Source of the DNA: Tissierella simiarum
GTDB lineage: Bacteria > Bacillota > Clostridia > Tissierellales > Tissierellaceae
NCBI RefSeq assembly: GCF_018917865.1
Contig: NZ_JAHLPM010000012.1
Span: 62,001 to 126,000 of the forward strand
Length of the DNA stretch: 64,000 nucleotides
Direction of reading: 5' to 3'
The stretch's first letter is position 1. Every line of letters begins with the position of its first letter. Below are positions 45,052-54,642 of the stretch, in pieces. A program made the position numbers and the translations under genes. The notes beneath the pieces are model-generated. The model ran no database searches and was not told where the DNA came from. It saw only the letters and a program-made list of their open reading frames with translations.

Positions 45052-45084
45052 GGCAAATGAGAATAATTTGTACTTTCAGTTTAA

Positions 45085-45111
45085 GGACACCGCAAATACG
45101 AAACCATTATT
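45085..45111 (+). repeat. attC-like site, right end only
   Basis: ACACCGCAAATACGAAACC with CATTATT (45105-45111) in place of CGTTATA. The left half is missing. Confidence 0.4.
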
Positions 45112-45276
45112 TGAAAATTCAGGTCTATTGAAGATTTTCTTATACGACTAGAAATTTTTGTACTACTATAATAAAGAGCAATATAACGAATCGTAATAAT
45201 AGATTATATTCAATATTTGAAATTAATGAATAAGTGCTTATATAAAATTAATTGACTAAACGGGAGGAATGATATT

Positions 45277-45909
45277 ATGAGAATTCAAAAAATAAAAAAT
45301 AGAGGGACTTTATTTACATATACTACTTCTTCGGGGTGGGATCTAAATGTTCATTTAATTATGAGCGAAAAATATAATTACATCATTGATACAGGATTAG
45401 GATCTTTAAGTATCAATCCAATTAAGGAATATATAAAAGATAGTAATAAACCTATTATTGTGATAAATACACATTATCATTGGGATCATATTTGGGGAAA
45501 CGGTTCATTACGAAATTATATAATTATATCTCACAAATTATGTAGAGAAATGATTGAATCAAAATGGAAAGATATGATGCATAAAAATAAGCAGTATTGT
45601 TATGGTGAAGTAGAAATGAATCTTCCTAACTTAGTTTTTGAAAAAGAACTTTATTTTCCAGAAGATAAAATAAGGATTATATATACGCCTGGACATACTA
45701 TAGACTCCGTAAGTGTAATAGATGAAGAAGAAAAAGTGATAAATGTAGGTGATAATATTGATGAAATTATTCCGAGTATTTATTGTGAAAAAGATCTATA
45801 TATTGACACTCTTTTAAAGTATAGGAATATGGATTTCGACACTTGTATATCAGGTCATAATGTGATTTTAGGGAAGGAAATTATTGAGAAAATATTGAGC
45901 ATACTTTAA
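45277..45909 (+). CDS. Metallo-beta-lactamase-fold hydrolase
   Basis: 210 aa. NTHYHWDHIWGN is the HxHxDH metal site (His66, His68, Asp70, His71); TPGHTIDSV (third His), VGDNID (bridging Asp) and SGHNVIL (last His) complete it. A glyoxalase II-like or lactonase-like hydrolase; no evidence that it is a beta-lactamase. GGGAGG lies 9 nt before ATG 45277. Confidence 0.9.
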   Translation: MRIQKIKNRGTLFTYTTSSGWDLNVHLIMSEKYNYIIDTGLGSLSINPIKEYIKDSNKPIIVINTHYHWDHIWGNGSLRNYIIISHKLCREMIESKWKDMMHKNKQYCYGEVEMNLPNLVFEKELYFPEDKIRIIYTPGHTIDSVSVIDEEEKVINVGDNIDEIIPSIYCEKDLYIDTLLKYRNMDFDTCISGHNVILGKEIIEKILSIL

Positions 45910-46051
45910 TAATTTTAATCATATTTACAGAATAAAGTTGTTCATTGTCACACAGGATGTTACAAAATAAGATATTTTTAGATAGCGAAAAAAGAGCGGA
46001 AGAGATTAGGATAATCTGCCGTAGATAGAAAGAAAGAGACTTCAAACATCA

Positions 46052-46230
46052 GATAAACAAAATGTTGCTATTTGATTTAGTTTAAGAGTACCTTGAATAA
46101 GGACGAGTATCGAACTAAAATATATCTTTTAAATAAAGAAAATTTTGAGCCATCATCAGCAAGGTACATTTCCAAGCCCAAGTGTGCTTTCTCTGGAGCT
46201 TGAGAACATCAGCAATCTAAAACGTTATAT
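46052..46230 (+). repeat. attC-like site, 179 bp (ATGTTGC family)
   Basis: GATAAAC (46052-46058) and GTTATAT (46224-46230). Arms AAAATGTTGCT / ATCAGCAATC. The centre has CCAAGCCCAAGTGTGC and CTCTGGAGCTTGAGAAC. Related to the site at 9819. The gap 45910-46051 shows nothing else. Confidence 0.65.
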
Positions 46231-46336
46231 GATATTGTATATCGAAGAACGTTTTAATTTTGTTTTAAATTTTTTAGGTACAATTGTAGAATAGTATGAT
46301 ACATAAGAAAAACAGATAGATATTAGGGGGATATCG

Positions 46337-46948
46337 ATGGATTATATAAAACAGATTATTGAGTTTACGCCTGCTAACGAACAAGAAAGCCAAGATAAAA
46401 AGATAATTCTTGATTATATAGAAAAGTTTCCATGCAATATTTTATTAAGAGAAAATGAATTCGCACATATCACAAGTTCGGGATTTATAATGAACAGAAC
46501 GTTAGATAAAGTGCTAATGGTTCATCATAACATACGAAATACTTGGGCTTGGACTAGTGGACATGTTGATGGTGATACAGATTTTTTACGCGTTGCAATT
46601 AAAGAGGCAAAAGAAGAAACAGGTATAAATGATGTGAAAGCTTTTACAGAAGATATTGTATCTATTGATATTTTACCTGTATTTGGACATATGAGAAGAA
46701 ATAAGTATGTTAGTGCACATCTACATCTTTCAATAGCGTATATTCTCATTGCGAGTGAAAAAGAAACGCTCATAGTAAATGAAGATGAAAATAGTGATGT
46801 CAATTGGTTTGCTTTGGATAAGTTTACTGAAGATTATTTTGATGTTAGTGATGTTTATTTATATAACAAGCTAATTTATAGGGCTAAACAAATTAAAAAT
46901 AATAAAGAATTACATACTAATGGAATGTACCCTTATTTGCAGCAATAG
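46337..46948 (+). CDS. NUDIX hydrolase
   Basis: 203 aa. Box GHVDGDTDFLRVAIKEAKEE TGI at 75-97, with H replacing the second G of the usual GG and an REx-to-KEAKEE variation. It has an N-terminal extension of about 45 residues (EFTPANEQESQDKKIILDYI). Such longer NUDIX proteins are common in clostridia; the substrate is unknown. TAGGGGG lies upstream of ATG 46337. Confidence 0.88.
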   Translation: MDYIKQIIEFTPANEQESQDKKIILDYIEKFPCNILLRENEFAHITSSGFIMNRTLDKVLMVHHNIRNTWAWTSGHVDGDTDFLRVAIKEAKEETGINDVKAFTEDIVSIDILPVFGHMRRNKYVSAHLHLSIAYILIASEKETLIVNEDENSDVNWFALDKFTEDYFDVSDVYLYNKLIYRAKQIKNNKELHTNGMYPYLQQ

Positions 46949-47092
46949 CCTAAGCTAGGATCATTACAAGATTTCATCGGATATATTAATAATGTTTTAC
47001 TGAAAAAGATTAAGTTTTCTTTTGGGTATCTAGTATAAGATCAAGAAATAACTAATAAATGTTGCAACTATATTATATGGGGGGAAATTAAG

Positions 47093-48337
47093 ATGAAAAA
47101 GTTTTTTTGTCTATTAATGATAATGGTGGTTTTACTGGTTGGATGTAGTCCAACTAAGGTAATAGAAACAGAGTTACCAGAATCATCAGAGCAATCGGAA
47201 GAGTATAAGACTTTACTTTCACCAAATAATAAGTTGGGAATTGTAAGAAAGCCTTATGCAGCAGATTATTCTTTCATTAATCCAGGAAAAATGACTGAGT
47301 TGCCAAGCTATAATCCAGATTCAGATGAGATATGGCAGATAGATTTAAGAAGTAGTGATTTAACAAACCTTGATTTATCGGAAAGGTTTGAAGATTTAAT
47401 TTATGCTGATTTTGACAGTAAGACTCAATGGCCTGATAAATTACCTGATGGCTTCGAACCGAAGATGATAATGGAATTAGGGAAAAATCCTGGCTTAGGA
47501 TTAAGAGAACTCCATGAAAAAGGAATTACAGGAAAAGGAATTGGTCTAGCAATAATCGACCAAGGGTTGTTAGTTGATCATATAGAGTACAAAAAACAAT
47601 TAAAAATGTATGAGGAAATTCACTGTTCTGATGAAAATGCAGCAATGCATGGACCTGCAGTTGCATCTATTGCTGTGGGCAAGACAGTTGGAGTAGCACC
47701 TGAAGCCGATCTTTATTATATTGCCGAAACCCATGGAGTTTACAATGAGCAAGGGGAATTTGATTGGGATCTTTCTTGGCTTGCAGAATCTATAGACCGT
47801 ATTGTTGAAATTAATAAGACACTGCCTGAAGGGAAAAAAATCAGAGTTATATCAATTTCTTTAGGAATAGGAGGAGAGATGAATGACTATGAAAAAGTAT
47901 TTGATTCGATTGAAAAGGCAAAACAGGATGGAATATATACTATATATGTAGAAACTGATCGATATTTGGGACTTGATCGTGACCCTCTAAAAAACCCAGA
48001 TGATGTTAATTCATTTGCAAAAGGAAGGTTCTGGAAGAATATTAGATATAATAATGATAAACTTTTAATTCCTATGGATTCTAGATGTACTGCCAGTCCT
48101 ACAGGGGTTAATGATTATGTGTTTTATAGGGATGGTGGTATGAGCTGGGCAGTACCTTATGTTGCAGGATTATATGCATTAGCTTGTCAAGTTAAACCTG
48201 ATATTACACCCGAAATTTTCTGGAGTTATGCATTTGAGACAAGCGATACAATATCTATTGATAACAGTAATGAAGAACAACTTGGAAAAATAGTCAATCC
48301 AGTAAGATTGATTGAAAACATTGAGAAAATGAAATAG
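47093..48337 (+). CDS. Subtilisin-like (S8) serine protease, lipoprotein
   Basis: 414 aa. Lipoprotein signal peptide with lipobox LVGC (Cys18), so anchored on the outer face of the membrane. S8 catalytic triad: Asp156 in LAIIDQGLL, His186 in AAMHGPAVASI, Ser351 in GGMSWAVPYVAGL. The propeptide-like region is short. ATG 47093 follows TGGGGGGAAA. It has no attC of its own and is longer than the cassette genes. Confidence 0.9.
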   Translation: MKKFFCLLMIMVVLLVGCSPTKVIETELPESSEQSEEYKTLLSPNNKLGIVRKPYAADYSFINPGKMTELPSYNPDSDEIWQIDLRSSDLTNLDLSERFEDLIYADFDSKTQWPDKLPDGFEPKMIMELGKNPGLGLRELHEKGITGKGIGLAIIDQGLLVDHIEYKKQLKMYEEIHCSDENAAMHGPAVASIAVGKTVGVAPEADLYYIAETHGVYNEQGEFDWDLSWLAESIDRIVEINKTLPEGKKIRVISISLGIGGEMNDYEKVFDSIEKAKQDGIYTIYVETDRYLGLDRDPLKNPDDVNSFAKGRFWKNIRYNNDKLLIPMDSRCTASPTGVNDYVFYRDGGMSWAVPYVAGLYALACQVKPDITPEIFWSYAFETSDTISIDNSNEEQLGKIVNPVRLIENIEKMK

Positions 48338-48433
48338 AATTGAAGATTTTCTCTTAAAAGAACTCTAAATTTATAGATATAATTTTGATTACAATCATGA
48401 GTATTTTTAAAAATTAGGAGTGGATAATGAAAA

Positions 48434-48898
48434 ATGGGAAGAACAGCACAAGCTTTAAATATGATATCAGATGGGATAAAAGGGAAAAAAGTTTTAGAAG
48501 TTGCATGTGGATGTGCAGAATTTTCTATTGAGGTAGCAAGTGTTGCTGATGAAATACAATGTATAGACTTAGATAGTTTTAGACTATTACCTGAGATAGA
48601 AAATCATCCAAAGATTATTTTTAAACAAATGGATGCTACTAAAATGGAATATGAAGATGGATATTTTAATTCCTGTATACTGTATAATGCTATAGGACAT
48701 TTAACGGACTGCATGGAAGAAATTTTTAAAGAATGTATTAGAGTAACAGCTTCTAATGGCAATATCTATGTTATTAGTTCTTTTAAAATGGACAGAGCTG
48801 CTATTGAAGATCAATTAATTCCATGGTTACTATCTAATAACATTACATATATTTTAACAGAAAAATCACCGTTTATTTGTGTGACTATTAAAAGATAA
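48434..48898 (+). CDS. Class I SAM-dependent methyltransferase, short
   Basis: 154 aa. Motif I VLEVACGCAEFSIEVA (about 19-34), acidic beta-2 IQCIDLD, and motif II-IV MDATKMEYEDGYFNSCILYN. It lacks the usual N-terminal cap and is shorter than most methyltransferases, but the core is complete. ATG 48434 with AGGAGTGG upstream; a closer ATG at 48427 is out of frame. Substrate unknown. Confidence 0.85.
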   Translation: MGRTAQALNMISDGIKGKKVLEVACGCAEFSIEVASVADEIQCIDLDSFRLLPEIENHPKIIFKQMDATKMEYEDGYFNSCILYNAIGHLTDCMEEIFKECIRVTASNGNIYVISSFKMDRAAIEDQLIPWLLSNNITYILTEKSPFICVTIKR

Positions 48899-48910
48899 TT
48901 TTATAATATC

Positions 48911-48992
48911 TTTTAACCGAGAGTAAAGTTCTGTTAGAGAGAGTATTTCTTTAGAATTCAATAGGGATATGGCAAATACAAGTACGTTGTGA
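48911..48992 (+). repeat. attC-like site, shortened and eroded
   Basis: TTTTAAC (48911-48917) and GTTGTGA (48986-48992). Arms GAGTATTTC / GGCAAATAC. The outer boxes are only partly conserved and the interior is shortened to about 80 bp. Confidence 0.45.
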
Positions 48993-49098
48993 AATCTTAT
49001 GAAAGAAAGTCAAAAATCAAAAGTTTATTTAGATTGGATTTTTAGATAGAAAAGTGTTGTTTTCAATGCTAAATTATACTTGAAGGAGATGGTGATAT

Positions 49099-49590
49099 TT
49101 GTTAGAAATATCGAGTTTGTTTCTATTTTTTCCTCTAGCAATTACATTACATAATTTAGAAGAAGCCCTTTGGTTACCACAATGGTCAAAATATGCACAA
49201 AAATTTCATGCACCTGTAAATAAAGATAAATTTCACTTCGCTGTAATTGTAATTACCTTATTAGCATATTTAGCTACGTGTACTTTTATGTTTTTACCTC
49301 AAATATTAGTATGTAAATATTTTTACTTTGGTTTTCTGGGAGCAATGATTATTAATGCTATTTTTCCTCATTTAGTTTCGACTATTATATTAAAAAAATA
49401 TTCTCCAGGTTTAATAACAGGAGTTTTTCTAGTGATACCATCTAATGTTCTTATAATAACATATTCTATATACAATAAAGTAATTAGTTTTTATAAGATA
49501 GTATTATCTACAATTGTAGTTGGTACAGTGTTGTTGATTATGATTCCTATTTTGTTTAAGTTAGGAAAAAAATTTATAAGTTATGAGTAG
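49099..49590 (+). CDS. HXXEE-domain membrane protein
   Basis: 163 aa, five or so membrane helices. HNLEE (His18, Glu21, Glu22) is the signature of the family; a later FHAPVNKDKFHF fits the second conserved region. TTG start 49099 is supported by GAAGGAGATGG. Function of the family is unknown. Confidence 0.82.
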   Translation: MLEISSLFLFFPLAITLHNLEEALWLPQWSKYAQKFHAPVNKDKFHFAVIVITLLAYLATCTFMFLPQILVCKYFYFGFLGAMIINAIFPHLVSTIILKKYSPGLITGVFLVIPSNVLIITYSIYNKVISFYKIVLSTIVVGTVLLIMIPILFKLGKKFISYE

Positions 49591-49830
49591 CTTGAAAGAT
49601 ATCGAGGATATGTCTGTATAAAGGGGATGTTACGATGAGATGAATTTAGTCTAAATTAAGCTCAAAATAAATCTTAGGATGAAAAGATGAGCCACTCATG
49701 TTTGTAGATATATTTAAATTGAAAAATTCTTACTGTAAGACATCTGTGTTTACGGTACATAGTTCGTATTTAACAAAGGGAATCCTACTTCTATACATCA
49801 GATAAAATAGTTTACCATCGTAATAATAAT

Positions 49831-49978
49831 ACGTATATGTGGAATTGAGAATGGAAAAGATAATTGTGGTTATTGCAACGATTATCCATGTTCAAAACTT
49901 GATGTTCCATTTAAAAATTCTCCAAAGAATAAAAAAATATTAGATCAAATAAGAGATGGATTACAAGAATCGATATGA
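49831..49978 (+). pseudogene. DUF3795 protein, C-terminal fragment
   Basis: The open frame reads RICGIENGKDNCGYCNDYPC SKLD. The NCGYC-x-DYPC cysteine pattern is typical of DUF3795. The N-terminal half is missing. A following PNVKERVLNIPNYISEAIK stretch (about 49995-50070) is another unassigned fragment. 49591-49830 shows nothing. Confidence 0.6.
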
Positions 49979-50070
49979 GTAAAGAGTTCATGCAGTTCTA
50001 GAGCCAAATGTTAAAGAAAGGGTTTTGAATATACCTAATTATATTTCAGAGGCGATAAAAAGTAATCTAA

Positions 50071-50283
50071 TTGTGTAAGTTTGGCAGAATAAAGCTCCAT
50101 AAAATATTTATAGATTTGGAATCAGGAGAAAAACTAGTACTAAATTTAGATGGAGAGGATATAGATGATGACGGTGATGAAATTAAAGAAGCCATTGAAG
50201 AATTTATAAAGGTAGAAATTGTGACTAAATATATAGAAACAGTAACAGACAAAGAATTAGAAAAACAAGGTCTAAATAGATAG
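50071..50283 (+). CDS. Small acidic protein, uncertain
   Basis: 70 codons from a TTG without good ribosome site. The central part FIDLESGEKLVLNLDGEDID DD is strongly acidic. It is followed by a good terminator, which supports some transcript, but the start and reality of the gene are doubtful. Confidence 0.35.
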   Translation: MCKFGRIKLHKIFIDLESGEKLVLNLDGEDIDDDGDEIKEAIEEFIKVEIVTKYIETVTDKELEKQGLNR

Positions 50284-50324
50284 GTGATAGCAATAAAATT
50301 AGAGAGAATAGAATAGAGATTGGA

Positions 50325-50357
50325 ACAAGGTAGATGGCAGATGGCTATCTATCTTGT
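50325..50357 (+). terminator. Rho-independent terminator-like hairpin
   Basis: ACAAGGTAGAT (50325-50335) / ATCTATCTTGT (50347-50357), an 11-bp perfect stem with an 11-nt loop, followed by TTATATAAAG. Confidence 0.65.
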
Positions 50358-50994
50358 TTATATAAAGATATTCCTAAGCTTTAATTGATGAATATATTAA
50401 AATTGGAGGAATCTCGGAATTAAAGATTTGGCCTATTCTATCGTTGACATTTACACTATATTGCCTTACAATATATATTTATATACATTTTTAATTTTTG
50501 AAATTATTTTAATATTGGCAAAATTGGCAAAAAATATAAAGGAGGGATATTTTAGTTATAGCGCTAAATAATATCAAAAGACTAGATATTAAATGTCAAG
50601 AATTAAATTTAATTGTTTTGCTTTATGGATTGTAGAATGTATGTCAGAACCCGTCAAGAGTAAAGTCATCTGTTTGGATAGATTAATCGCATATACAGTA
50701 TAACCTAAATCCATAAGATAGGAATATAGACATACTCAATAGTGATCAGTGACTTCTATATCAATTCGCTTTACAGAAACAACCTCGTTAGACATTCAGT
50801 AACTAGGTACTATCTAGCTCATTTGCATATGACTGTAAAGAATAGGCTTAACCACTTCGTAGGAAGACCATGCTTCAATGAGGAGAACTATAACCTCTAT
50901 CTGTACAGCTATTATCCCATAAAGAGTATAGGATAGAAAAGACAATACACTACAGTAGAAACACTGTAACTATATTATACACGGAGGTTAGAAA
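50358..50994 (+). other. Region without a convincing gene
   Basis: Holds a short direct repeat (TTGGCAAAATTGGCAAAAAA near 50515), a ribosome-site-like AAAGGAGGG without following start codon, and a GTG-initiated ORF of 64 codons (50742-50936, RNNLVRHSVTRYYLAHLH...). That ORF has higher GC than its surroundings, no ribosome site and no recognised family; it may be a fragment. Confidence 0.4.
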
Positions 50995-52356
50995 ATGAAT
51001 AATTTATACGAAAAGAAGAAATACTCACTTAACGATTATCTTAAGTTTATTATACCTTCTGCTTTAGGGGTATTGCTTTTAATGTTTCCATTTAAGTATG
51101 AAGGAGAAACAACTATCGTGGTTGCTTTGCTGGCAGGAAAAGTGACAGGTGGATTAGAAGATATATTGCCTACTATAGTATTAATGTTTATAACATTTAC
51201 TGGAATTGTAACAATTTTATATAAAATATTTAAACCATCTATTATTGAAAATAGTGAATTTTTAAAAGGTATTTTTAATGTATCTAATTTTTGGACAGCA
51301 GTAAGAATAGTGGGATTAGTACTTTGTTTTTTAGTATACTTTCAAATAGGACCAGAATGGATTTGGTCTGAAAGTACAGGTGGATTAATATTAAACGATT
51401 TAATTTTAACATTGTTTTCAATGTTTTTATTTGCAGGATTTTTATTACCATTTTTAACGGATTTTGGACTTCTGGAATATGTAGGTGCACTCCTTACTCC
51501 TATAATGAGACCTGTATTTCAACTACCTGGACGTTCTTCTATAGACTGTATTGCATCATGGGTAGGAGATGGAACGATTGGAGTTGCTCTTACTAATAGA
51601 CAATACGAAGAAGGATATTATACTGCAAAGGAAGCATCAATTATTGCTACTACTTTCTCAGCTGTATCTATTACTTTCTGTTTAGTAGTATTGAATCAAG
51701 TTGGATTAGTTCATTTATTTGGAGTATATTATTTTACTATAGTTTTAGCTGGAATAGCTGCAGCTATAATAATGCCCAAAATCCCCCCTCTATCTAGAAA
51801 ATCTGATAGCTACTATACAGGGAAAAAGATGGATATTGGAGAAGATGTTCCAAAAGGTTTTACAAATGCTGAATGGGGAACTTACCTTGCTATAAATAAA
51901 GCAGAAAAAAGTATAAATGTTAAAAACTTTATTAAGAATGGAACCAAAACTGTTTTTGATATGTGGCTTGGTGTATTACCTGCTATAATGGCTTTTGGTA
52001 CGATAGCTCTTATAATTGCTGAAACAACACCAGTATTTAAGTGGTTAGGAATGCCATTTATACCAATACTGAAATTATTCCAAATTCCTTATGTGGTAGA
52101 AGCCTCTCAAACTATGGTAGTTGGATTTGCTGATATGTTCCTTCCTTCAGTTATAGGAGCTAGTATACCTAATGAGATGACTCGTTTTGTTATAGCTACC
52201 GTTTCTGTAACTCAATTGGTTTATCTATCAGAGGCAGGAGCAGTTATATTAGGTTCAAGAATTCCTATATCCCTTAAGGATTTGTTTTTAATATTCATAG
52301 AGAGAACTTTAATTACTTTACCAATTGTTACCTTAGTAGCCCATATAATATTCTAG
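50995..52356 (+). CDS. YjiH-family transporter (nucleoside-recognition/Gate domain)
   Basis: 453 aa, 10 or 11 membrane helices. Conserved PGRSSIDCIASWVGDGTIGV (about 178-197) and the C-terminal VIGASIPNEMTRFVIATVSV match YjiH/Gate-domain proteins. Their substrate is not established; coupling to a dehydratase gene suggests an amino acid or its product. ACGGAGG precedes ATG 50995. Its length, context and lack of attC mark it as chromosomal backbone. Confidence 0.9.
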   Translation: MNNLYEKKKYSLNDYLKFIIPSALGVLLLMFPFKYEGETTIVVALLAGKVTGGLEDILPTIVLMFITFTGIVTILYKIFKPSIIENSEFLKGIFNVSNFWTAVRIVGLVLCFLVYFQIGPEWIWSESTGGLILNDLILTLFSMFLFAGFLLPFLTDFGLLEYVGALLTPIMRPVFQLPGRSSIDCIASWVGDGTIGVALTNRQYEEGYYTAKEASIIATTFSAVSITFCLVVLNQVGLVHLFGVYYFTIVLAGIAAAIIMPKIPPLSRKSDSYYTGKKMDIGEDVPKGFTNAEWGTYLAINKAEKSINVKNFIKNGTKTVFDMWLGVLPAIMAFGTIALIIAETTPVFKWLGMPFIPILKLFQIPYVVEASQTMVVGFADMFLPSVIGASIPNEMTRFVIATVSVTQLVYLSEAGAVILGSRIPISLKDLFLIFIERTLITLPIVTLVAHIIF

Positions 52357-52368
52357 GAGTTGATATTA

Positions 52369-53325
52369 ATGACCATAATCTATGAAGATGTACTAAAGGC
52401 TAAAAAAAGAATAGATAAATATATTTACCGTACTCCTTTAGATAGGTCTATGTGTTTAAGTGATGAAGATATGGATATCTACCTTAAGTTAGAGAGTCAA
52501 CAGGGTATGAAATGTGCTAAGCTTAGGGGTGCATTGAGTAAACTTACAAGTTTAAGCAATGAAGAAATTAAAAGAGGGATTGTGGCCATATCTTCAGGAA
52601 ATCATGGAGCAGCTGTATCGTATGCATCCTATCTGTTAGGAATTGAAAATGTAACCATCTATGTGCCAGAAACTACTCCGAAGCCTAAGGTTGAAAAGAT
52701 AAAATACTATGGAGCTAATGTAATAGGAGTAGGAAAAAATTATGATGAGGCTCATGAGATTGGGCTAGAACGTATAAGGGATAGTGATAGTATATTTGTA
52801 GATCCCTGTTCAGATGAGGTGGTAATAGCAGGACAAGGTACAATAGCAATTGAAATATTGGAACAACAGCCTCATATTGATACAATCCTCGTACCAATAG
52901 GTGGGGGAGGAATAATTACAGGAATAAGTATAGCTGCAAAACATATAAAGCCAGACATAAAAATCATTGGACTTCAAACTGCAGCTTGCCCTGCAATGGT
53001 GGAATCTATAAAGGATAAGAAGTTCTACGAAATGTTTCCTACAGAGCCTTCTATATGTGATGCATTAGTTGGAGGAGTAGGCTATATTCCATATAAGATG
53101 GCGGAACAATGTATAGATGATATAATAGTAGTTGAGGAAGAGGATATTGCTAAAGCAGTTTCATTTCTAATCAAGAAAGAAAAGGTAATCAGCGAGCCTG
53201 CAGGAGCTATAGGAGTTGCAGCAGTTCGCAAAAATTATTCCACTCTTAAAGGAAGAAATGTGGCTGTAGTTATAACTGGTGGGAATATTGATGAGGATCT
53301 GATGGTAAAATTATTAAATAAGTAA
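52369..53325 (+). CDS. PLP-dependent threonine/serine dehydratase-like enzyme
   Basis: 318 aa, fold-type II PLP enzyme. LESQQGMKCAKLRGA contains the PLP lysine (about Lys51; AKLRGA for the usual FKxRGA), ISSGNHGAAVSYA binds the phosphate side, and PIGGGGIITG is the glycine-rich loop. No ACT domain, as in the catabolic enzyme. AGGAG overlaps the transporter stop, so the genes are co-translated: import plus deamination of an amino acid is the inferred unit. Confidence 0.88.
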   Translation: MTIIYEDVLKAKKRIDKYIYRTPLDRSMCLSDEDMDIYLKLESQQGMKCAKLRGALSKLTSLSNEEIKRGIVAISSGNHGAAVSYASYLLGIENVTIYVPETTPKPKVEKIKYYGANVIGVGKNYDEAHEIGLERIRDSDSIFVDPCSDEVVIAGQGTIAIEILEQQPHIDTILVPIGGGGIITGISIAAKHIKPDIKIIGLQTAACPAMVESIKDKKFYEMFPTEPSICDALVGGVGYIPYKMAEQCIDDIIVVEEEDIAKAVSFLIKKEKVISEPAGAIGVAAVRKNYSTLKGRNVAVVITGGNIDEDLMVKLLNK

Positions 53326-53345
53326 TGATGAGTTCGTTGAACTCT

Positions 53346-53409
53346 AGATAAATCCCTTTTTTTAGGATGATAAATTAGCTTGTGTCAACCTGGAAAAAGG
53401 GATTTATCT
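53346..53409 (+). terminator. Strong terminator after the dehydratase gene
   Basis: AGATAAATCCCTTTTTTT (53346 on) and AAAAAGGGATTTATCT form a 16-bp stem with a long loop, followed by TTATT. Bidirectional in form. Confidence 0.85.
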
Positions 53410-53495
53410 TTATTAATGTGACATAGAGACAGGTTTTATAATGGAGAAAAATAATATCTGGGAAGGGGAGGGATTATAGGGAAAATGTAGAATAA

Positions 53496-53945
53496 CATAA
53501 GGAAAGCCTTCATTCCTATGCTAATCAAACCTTAAGTGCAATTAAAATAAATTATCAGAAATATCAAGTAAAGGAGAAGTAGCAAAAATATTAAAAAATA
53601 AAGCATAAGACGATATTTTACTTAGTTTATTCATCTAGGTTAAGGGTTGGTGAAGCTGTAAGGCTAAAAGTTAATGATATAGATGAAGATAGGATGCTAG
53701 TACATATATTACAAGGTAAGGGAAGAAAAGACAGATATACCTTATTATCTCAAATTGCATTAGATGATGTATCAGTTTACACACTAAGACATTCATTTGC
53801 TACACATCTACTAGAAAGTGAAACTGATATTAGAAATATCCAAGAACTACTAGGACATAGTAGGTGGAAAACCACTGAAATATATACATATGTATCAAAA
53901 AATAGTATTAGAAAAATAAGAAGTTCTTTGGATGAGATGTTTTAA
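53496..53945 (+). pseudogene. Tyrosine recombinase (integron integrase/Xer-like), frameshifted and internally deleted
   Basis: Three pieces in order: HSYANQTLSAIKINYQK (N-terminal core-binding domain), VAKILKNKA in another frame (53579-53605), then [20 protein letters not shown] from 53607 to [17 protein letters not shown]. About 55-60 residues are missing before [36 protein letters not shown] and [10 protein letters not shown]. The catalytic set Arg (LRVGE), HxxR-region Arg/His (TLRHSF), His (LGH) and Tyr (IYTYV) is all visible. The C-terminal KIRSSLD tail is of the type shared with integron integrases. Inactive as it stands. Confidence 0.85.
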
Positions 53946-53989
53946 TGGTAGTAGGATTAATTTGGGGAGCTAATGTATGGGCGAAGGAA

Positions 53990-54030
53990 GGATATTCCTG
54001 AATCTTAATTCGGGAATGCAAGAGTTAGAC
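53990..54030 (+). repeat. attC-like site, right part
   Basis: TCCTGAAT-CTTA-ATTCGGGA stem-loop followed by ATGCAAGAGTTAGACG, with a perfect R' GTTAGAC at 54024-54030. The left end is not found between the recombinase relic and this point. Confidence 0.45.
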
Positions 54031-54056
54031 GTCATTAATATTTATTGAAAGTTTGA

Positions 54057-54542
54057 ACTGAAGCTGATAAGCATAACTTTTATTATTTTACTGAATTTTT
54101 TAGGGAATTGAGTAAAGATGCCACTGACAATGTCAAAGTCCGTCATGTAGGAATTACAGATAACCTTTCAAGTGAATTACTATATGAAATTAGAAAAACA
54201 GAAGAGCTTACGAAAAATAATTGTGGTACCACTTTAAATATAGCTTTAAATTATGGAGGACGTTCAGAAATTACTAATGCCATTCAAAAGTTCTCAAATT
54301 CGATAAAGGTTGGAGAGTTTAATATTAAAGATATAAATGAAGATATATTTGATAATTATCTATTTACAGCAGGATTATCAGATGTAGACTTAATCATTAG
54401 AACAAGTGAAGAGTGTAGAATTAGTAATTTTTTATTATGGCAATCTGCTAAAGCTAAAATATGGACAACTTCAATTTTATGGCCAGATTTCAAAGAAGAA
54501 AATTTGTGGGAAGCGATTAGTTATTATAGCAGTGAAGAATAA
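54057..54542 (+). pseudogene. uppS: Isoprenyl transferase (UppS-like), 5'-truncated
   Basis: The open frame without start begins TEADKHNFYYFTEFFRELSK and continues VKVRHVGITDNLSSELLYEI, TLNIALNYGGRSEI, DVDLIIRTSEECRISNFLLW and IWTTSILWPDF. This is the C-terminal two thirds of undecaprenyl-diphosphate synthase, including RxSxExRxSNF for isopentenyl diphosphate. The N-terminal catalytic Asp/DGNRR region is missing. A TTG at 54108 would give 144 aa but no active site. Directly preceded by an attC R' box. Confidence 0.82.
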
Positions 54543-54642
54543 TGAATAACTATTTTTAAATATTGTATTTTCGTAATAAACTTAACATTTAATATATAAA
54601 TGGCAGTGTAATATCTTAACCATGAAGGGGGATGAAATCTTG

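Noticed and set aside
45277-45909. True beta-lactamase
   Set aside because: The protein has the metallo-beta-lactamase fold motifs but no signal peptide and no class B active-site pattern; generic hydrolase is the safe call.
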